Under the pieces are notes generated by a model. It searched no databases. It saw only the letters and a list, made by a program, of their open reading frames with translations, and was not told the DNA's origin. A stretch of 64,000 nt of DNA, taken from the NCBI GenBank assembly GCA_019114135.1, contig DXGC01000077.1, positions 50,744 to 114,743 on the forward strand, read 5' to 3'. This DNA comes from Candidatus Corynebacterium avicola. Its GTDB lineage: Bacteria; Actinomycetota; Actinomycetes; Mycobacteriales; Mycobacteriaceae. Each line of letters opens with the position of its first letter. Within the stretch, counting starts at the first letter, position 1. Shown piece by piece: positions 59,383 to 64,000 of this stretch. The translations under genes were made by a program, and so were the position numbers.

Positions 59383-60924
59383 GTGGCGTTTGCACTCACC
59401 CCCACCGGCAAGGACGGAGATTTTGTCTCCGGAGAAGATCCTGAAGCCAAAGACCAGCCCGGAGGTCCCCCGCTTCCGCGGGTCCAGCTCTCGGTAGGCG
59501 TCATCTTCATCGTCGCCGCGATCCTCATGGTCGGCACCATCTTCTTCGATGCCCCGATCGAGCTCTCGATGTTCGTCGCCCTGGTTGCGCTCATGCTGAT
59601 CCTGGCCGTCCGCGGATTCAACTTCGGGGAAATCCAAGACGCCGCATTCAACGCAATGCGCAGTGTTCTGGAACTGGTGATGATCCTCCTCTCAGTGGGA
59701 ATGCTGATCAGCTCCTGGGCCCAGTCCGGTACAATCCCATTGATCATCCGCTTCGGGCTCGAGACCATCGACCCCAGTTGGTTCTTCGTAACCTCCCTGC
59801 TCCTGTGCTCAATGACCTCGCTGGTCACGGGCACCTCCTGGGGGACGATGGGCTCGGTCGGCGTGGCCCTCATGGCGGTGGGCAGTGGCCTCGGCATGCC
59901 GATGGGATTGACCGCCGGCGCAATCGTCAGTGGTGCGTATTTTGGCGACAAGATGTCCCCGCTGTCAGACAGCACGAACCTCTCCGCAGCGATCACCGGC
60001 ACCCCGCTGTTCACGCACATCCGCTACATGCTGATCACCACGGTCCCTGCGTATATCGTGACCGCGATCATCTTCACCGTCCTCGGATTCACCACCGGAC
60101 ACGGCGGGTCCGCAGAGGGTGAGATCGGCGGGATCGTCGACGGAATCAACGAGAACTTCAATACCGGCTGGTACTCCCTGCTCCCGATCCTGGTCACGGT
60201 GGCGATGCTGATCTTCCGAGTGCCTCCGTTCGTCGCGATCTTCTCCGGTGCGGTCGGTGCGGTCTTCGTATCATTGGCGACCCAAGGTGCCTCCATCGAC
60301 GAACTGATCACCACATTGCACTCAGGATTCGTCCTCGACACCGGCGTCGAGGAGATTGACGATCTGATCTCCGGCGGTGGCCTGCTCTCGATGGGAGGCC
60401 TGGCCATGCTCTTCCTCTTCGCGGTGGGAGTGTCCGGCCTGCTGAACAAGGGAGGCTTCGTCGGAGTGCTGATCGAGAAGTTCCTACTGTTCGCCAACAG
60501 CCGCCGCAAGCTGATGTCCTTGTCTTCGCCCGTGGTGTTCGTCGCCGTCGGGCTGGGAGCCTCGTTCTCCTTCTCCGCCGTCATGGCGGGCACCCTTCTC
60601 AGCCCTGCCTACAAGAAACTCGGCCTGAAGAGCCAGAACCTGTCACGGACCATCGAGGACTCCGGAACCGTCTACGACGCCTTCTACCCCTGGTCCGGCG
60701 GTGGCATCTTCGCTGCTGGCGCGCTCGGCATCGCGACCGTGGAATACATGCCCTTCATGTTCTTCGCCTTCCTGTCCACCGCCTTCGGCCTGATTGTCGC
60801 AATGACGCAGTACAAGGTGGCCACCCTCCCAGATGTGGAACGCGACGAAGCATCTGTCACAACCGACGCCGACAACCCGGCCCCCGCAGGCAACAACGAA
60901 AACGAACTGGAGCAAACTAAATGA
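59383..60924 (+). CDS. NhaC-type Na+/H+ antiporter family transporter
   Basis: VTGTSWGTMGSVGVALMAVGSGLGMP, SGAYFGDKMSPLSDSTNLSAAITGTPLFTHIRYM; GTG after AAGGAGG. Confidence 0.93.
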   Translation: MAFALTPTGKDGDFVSGEDPEAKDQPGGPPLPRVQLSVGVIFIVAAILMVGTIFFDAPIELSMFVALVALMLILAVRGFNFGEIQDAAFNAMRSVLELVMILLSVGMLISSWAQSGTIPLIIRFGLETIDPSWFFVTSLLLCSMTSLVTGTSWGTMGSVGVALMAVGSGLGMPMGLTAGAIVSGAYFGDKMSPLSDSTNLSAAITGTPLFTHIRYMLITTVPAYIVTAIIFTVLGFTTGHGGSAEGEIGGIVDGINENFNTGWYSLLPILVTVAMLIFRVPPFVAIFSGAVGAVFVSLATQGASIDELITTLHSGFVLDTGVEEIDDLISGGGLLSMGGLAMLFLFAVGVSGLLNKGGFVGVLIEKFLLFANSRRKLMSLSSPVVFVAVGLGASFSFSAVMAGTLLSPAYKKLGLKSQNLSRTIEDSGTVYDAFYPWSGGGIFAAGALGIATVEYMPFMFFAFLSTAFGLIVAMTQYKVATLPDVERDEASVTTDADNPAPAGNNENELEQTK

Positions 60925-61628
60925 CCGCACACACCCGCACCGCTGTCGTGACCGGAGCCGCGAGCGGAATGGGCCGGGCGACCACCGAACTGCTCCTCAG
61001 AAGTGGCTGGGATGTCGTCGCCATGGACATCGGTGAGATCACCTACTCATCAGAGGGGCCAGGCAGGCTGATCCCCGTGAAGGCAGACATCACCGACCGG
61101 GATGTCGTGACAACTGCACTCCAGGAATCCACGGTGGAGAGCATCAACCTTGTTGCCAACATCGCCGGTGTGTTCCCACCCAGCACCCTGGACACCTTCA
61201 CCGAGGATCTCTACAAGCTCACTTTCGGGGTCAACGTCCTGGGCACGCTCAACGTCATCGCCGCTGCACGCCCCTATCTCACCCGATCCTCGGCGATCGT
61301 GAACTTCGCCTCCGTGGATGCCTTCACCGTCTCCCCCGGGCAGCTTCTCTACGGGGCATCCAAGGCCGCGGTGGTGATGCTGACCAAGGAACTCGCACTG
61401 GAACTTGCCCCGTCCGGGATCCGGGTCAACGCCATCGCCCCGGGGTGGGTGGACACCCCGGGCAACGCTGCCACCGGGCGCATGGCGGAGGCGGCTGCCT
61501 CTGTTCCGCTGGGCCGTGTCGCCCAACCCGAGGAGATCGCCCGCTGGGTGGAGATCATGGCGGGAGAGGACGCCGCCTTCCTCTCAGGCGAGACCATCGT
61601 CCTCTCCGGCGCTGACGTCATGCGTTAG
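60921..61628 (+). CDS. SDR family oxidoreductase
   Basis: AVVTGAASGMGRATTELL, NIAGVFPP, YGASKAAVVMLTKELALELAPSGIRVNAIAPGWVDTP. Confidence 0.93.
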   Translation: MTAHTRTAVVTGAASGMGRATTELLLRSGWDVVAMDIGEITYSSEGPGRLIPVKADITDRDVVTTALQESTVESINLVANIAGVFPPSTLDTFTEDLYKLTFGVNVLGTLNVIAAARPYLTRSSAIVNFASVDAFTVSPGQLLYGASKAAVVMLTKELALELAPSGIRVNAIAPGWVDTPGNAATGRMAEAAASVPLGRVAQPEEIARWVEIMAGEDAAFLSGETIVLSGADVMR

Positions 61629-61644
61629 CAGGACGCCAGCATGA

Positions 61645-62604
61645 TCAATTGACGGGCGCATCCACCGGGAGTGTCGCCAGCCGCTGACGGATCAACCGCT
61701 GAATCACCTGGACCCCGGGACTCAGGGTCGCGTTGCGGCGCTTCACGAACGCGAAGTTCTCCCGCATCACCGGTTCAATCGGCGCCCAGCAGAGCTTGTC
61801 GGCGAGGCCCATCGCCTCCGCCAGCGGGTAGGGGGACACGGTCTCCCCCACACCATCGACCGCCAACTGCAGGGCGGTCAACGGGGACACCTCAACGACC
61901 GGCTGCATCTTGAGCCCTTCCGCCTGAGCGATCTCCATCAGACGTCGCCGGGTAGGGTCACTGTCTCCCCAGAGCACTTCAGGCATGATCAAGGTGGCAT
62001 TCACGATGTCCTGCATCGTCTTCGGCCCCTCAGCCTGACTAGTGGCATTCTCCTTGCTCGAGCACAGGTACACCCTGGGTGACCAGTCGAGCGGCACCAT
62101 CTCCAGTCCACTGTCGTCCACGGGCAACGCCACAATGCCCGCCTCAATCCGCCCTTCCCGGATCTCGTCGGCGATCTTGACCGAATTGTCGCCGATGAGT
62201 CTCAGCCCCACCTCCGGGTACCGCTGACGAAACCGTTTCACAAGGTCCTTGTGGAAAAGGTGTCGCGCCGTACTGAAAGTCCCGAACGTTACGGTGCCGC
62301 CGGTCAGATCCCGGATCGGAGCCACAGACTGAACTGCTGTCGAGGCAGCCGCAAGCACGGATTCCGCATGAGGGATCAAGGTGCGGGCTGCGTCCGTGAG
62401 AATCAGTTTCCGGTTGGTACGGACGAATAAGCTGACGCCGAGCGCGCGCTCCATACGTCGGATCTGCTCCGACAAGCTCGGCTGCGCAATGTAGTTGGCG
62501 TCCGCGGCCGCCGACAGGGAACCATACTCGACGGCGGAGAGAAAATAGCTGTACTGCTGCAGCGATATTCCCGACATGCCGGAGCTTCGTGAGGTCTGTG
62601 GCAT
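61645..62604 (-). CDS. LysR family transcriptional regulator
   Basis: LQQYSYFLSAVEYGSLSAAADANYIAQPSLSEQIRRMERALGVSLFVRTNRKLILTDA. Confidence 0.95.
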   Translation of the reverse strand: MPQTSRSSGMSGISLQQYSYFLSAVEYGSLSAAADANYIAQPSLSEQIRRMERALGVSLFVRTNRKLILTDAARTLIPHAESVLAAASTAVQSVAPIRDLTGGTVTFGTFSTARHLFHKDLVKRFRQRYPEVGLRLIGDNSVKIADEIREGRIEAGIVALPVDDSGLEMVPLDWSPRVYLCSSKENATSQAEGPKTMQDIVNATLIMPEVLWGDSDPTRRRLMEIAQAEGLKMQPVVEVSPLTALQLAVDGVGETVSPYPLAEAMGLADKLCWAPIEPVMRENFAFVKRRNATLSPGVQVIQRLIRQRLATLPVDAPVN

Positions 62605-62720
62605 GACTGGGCATCTCCTCTTCGTGAACCAAGGACAAACCTCTGACTACTTACGCTCCAGAGGTCTATCCTTATTTCGTGGCAGATACCACTATAGAAG
62701 AATGCGACCAGCCCCGCCCG

Positions 62721-63530
62721 TCAGGATCCGGCAGCCCGTAGATGGACCCCATCAAGCGCACTACGCAGCTCCCCAGTCGTCCCCTCATCGAAGAAAGTGG
62801 TCCGGAGCTGCTCGTTGAGTCCGCCTGGGGTCTCGTGGGAGGCGATCACTGTATCCATCGAGGACGCAGAGTCGAGGAGAGCCGGCGCCAGGCTGGCGAC
62901 CACGGCCCTCACGAAAGGCTCGGCAGTTGAGCGGTCCACACCGGCGTCAACGGTCCAGTCACACACGGTGGACACGTACTCAAGGAGTCCTGTGCACGTT
63001 GCGGTGGCAGCCGAAAGAACGGAAAGCTGCTTCTCATCCTCAACGACAAGCACCTTTCCCATCCGATCAAAGAAATCAGCGACCAAGGGGATCCCAGGGA
63101 CGATGGGGACCACGCCGTCCCCCTCTGCCACCGGAGGCAGCGGAATGGACCGAACGATCTCGATTTTCTCGGCTTCCTCTGACGCCAGCGCCGATCGGAT
63201 CCGGTCGATACTGACCCCCGCGAGCACGCTCAGGAGGATTTGTCCCGGCTGCAACTCCACACCATCCAGTGCCTCCTCCACCTGGTCCGGACGCACCGCC
63301 AGCACGACGATGTCTGATCCTGGAACAACATCGGCATTCGAGGACACCACATCGATCTGCGGGTACTTCTCCGACAGCCGGGCAGTCCGGGTCCGACTCC
63401 GGGGAGACAGGATAACCCTGGGCGCCTGAGCCGACTTTTCCTCGGAGTCACCCGCGGTATGCAGCAACCCCTCGATCATGGATTCTGCAATGGAGCCCAC
63501 ACCGATGAAACCCACTTGATCAATACTCAT
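62721..63530 (-). CDS. pyrroline-5-carboxylate reductase-like NAD(P)-binding protein
   Basis: VGFIGVGSIAESMIEGLL, VVLAVRPDQVEEAL, SSMDTVIASHETPGGLNEQLRTTF. Confidence 0.8.
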   Translation of the reverse strand: MSIDQVGFIGVGSIAESMIEGLLHTAGDSEEKSAQAPRVILSPRSRTRTARLSEKYPQIDVVSSNADVVPGSDIVVLAVRPDQVEEALDGVELQPGQILLSVLAGVSIDRIRSALASEEAEKIEIVRSIPLPPVAEGDGVVPIVPGIPLVADFFDRMGKVLVVEDEKQLSVLSAATATCTGLLEYVSTVCDWTVDAGVDRSTAEPFVRAVVASLAPALLDSASSMDTVIASHETPGGLNEQLRTTFFDEGTTGELRSALDGVHLRAAGS

Positions 63531-63577
63531 GGTTCTCCACCTTACGTCTCATTGAAGCGGTATCTCTTGAGCCCGGT

Positions 63578-64000
63578 TCAGTAGCCGCGGGCGATCCACT
63601 CCTCCAGATGCGGAGCCTCCACACCAATCGAGGTGGCATCACCATGCCCGGTATACACCTCGGTCTCCCCCGGCAACGTCAACACCTTCTCCCGGATCGA
63701 GTCAATGATCGTGTCGAAATCACTGAACGACCGACCCGTCGCACCAGGACCACCGGCAAACAACGTATCCCCACTGACCAGAACCTTCGCCTCCGGCAGA
63801 TACAGACAACACGACCCCGGCGAATGACCCGGCGTATTCACCACCCGCAACCGCGTACCGGCAACATCAAACACCTGCCCATCCGACAGATCCTCATGCC
63901 CGACACCAGGATGCGTCTGGTTCCACAGCATCTGATCGCCCGGATGCACGAACACCCGGGTATCCAACCGCTCGGACAACTCCGGAGCCACAGTGATGTG
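63578..64000 (-). CDS. MBL-fold metallo-hydrolase, glyoxalase II-like (N-terminal part lies outside window)
   Basis: LRVVNTPGHSPGSCCLYLPEAKVLVSGDTLFAGGPGATGRSFSDFDTIIDSI, VYTGHGDATSIG; frame runs to the window edge. Confidence 0.85.
   Translation of the reverse strand, partial: HITVAPELSERLDTRVFVHPGDQMLWNQTHPGVGHEDLSDGQVFDVAGTRLRVVNTPGHSPGSCCLYLPEAKVLVSGDTLFAGGPGATGRSFSDFDTIIDSIREKVLTLPGETEVYTGHGDATSIGVEAPHLEEWIARGY

Overview
This 64 kb window comes from a high-GC actinobacterium, most likely Corynebacterium or a close relative (inferred from gene content and the TAGAC-N6-GTCTA sites). It is a mosaic of catabolic and transport loci. (1) ~0-6 kb: thioredoxin-reductase-like fragment, PCu(A)C chaperone with PepSY protein, TetR with DHA2 MFS exporter and a 30-bp operator-like palindrome. 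(2) ~6-27 kb: a purine/allantoin degradation island (racemase, NCS1 and two NCS2 permeases, malate-synthase-like DUF6986-type protein, allantoinase, allantoicase, guanine deaminase, HIU hydrolase, OHCU decarboxylase). No uricase or xanthine dehydrogenase is recognisable in the window, but an FAD oxidoreductase and an isopenicillin-N-synthase-family 2OG dioxygenase are embedded in it. (3) ~27-42 kb: a probable organosulfate scavenging locus (peptide-type ABC importer, cytoplasmic formylglycine-type sulfatase, AtsK/TauD-type dioxygenase, aquaporin, old yellow enzyme, aldehyde dehydrogenase). Two exact TAGAC-N6-GTCTA (McbR-type) sites lie 46-47 nt upstream of the two lead genes. (4) ~42-54 kb: an amino-sugar/peptidoglycan salvage cluster (nagK, murQ, sodium:solute symporter, anmK, gntR / nagE, nagB, nagA), then a frameshifted SGNH hydrolase and a D-amino-acid oxidase. 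(5) ~54-64 kb: APC permease, SolA-like oxidase, ornithine-cyclodeaminase-like protein and TetR with a palindromic operator, NhaC antiporter, SDR, LysR, ProC-like and a truncated MBL hydrolase. No tRNA, rRNA, CRISPR array or transposase was recognised. All calls come from reading the supplied sequence and translations; no database search was run.
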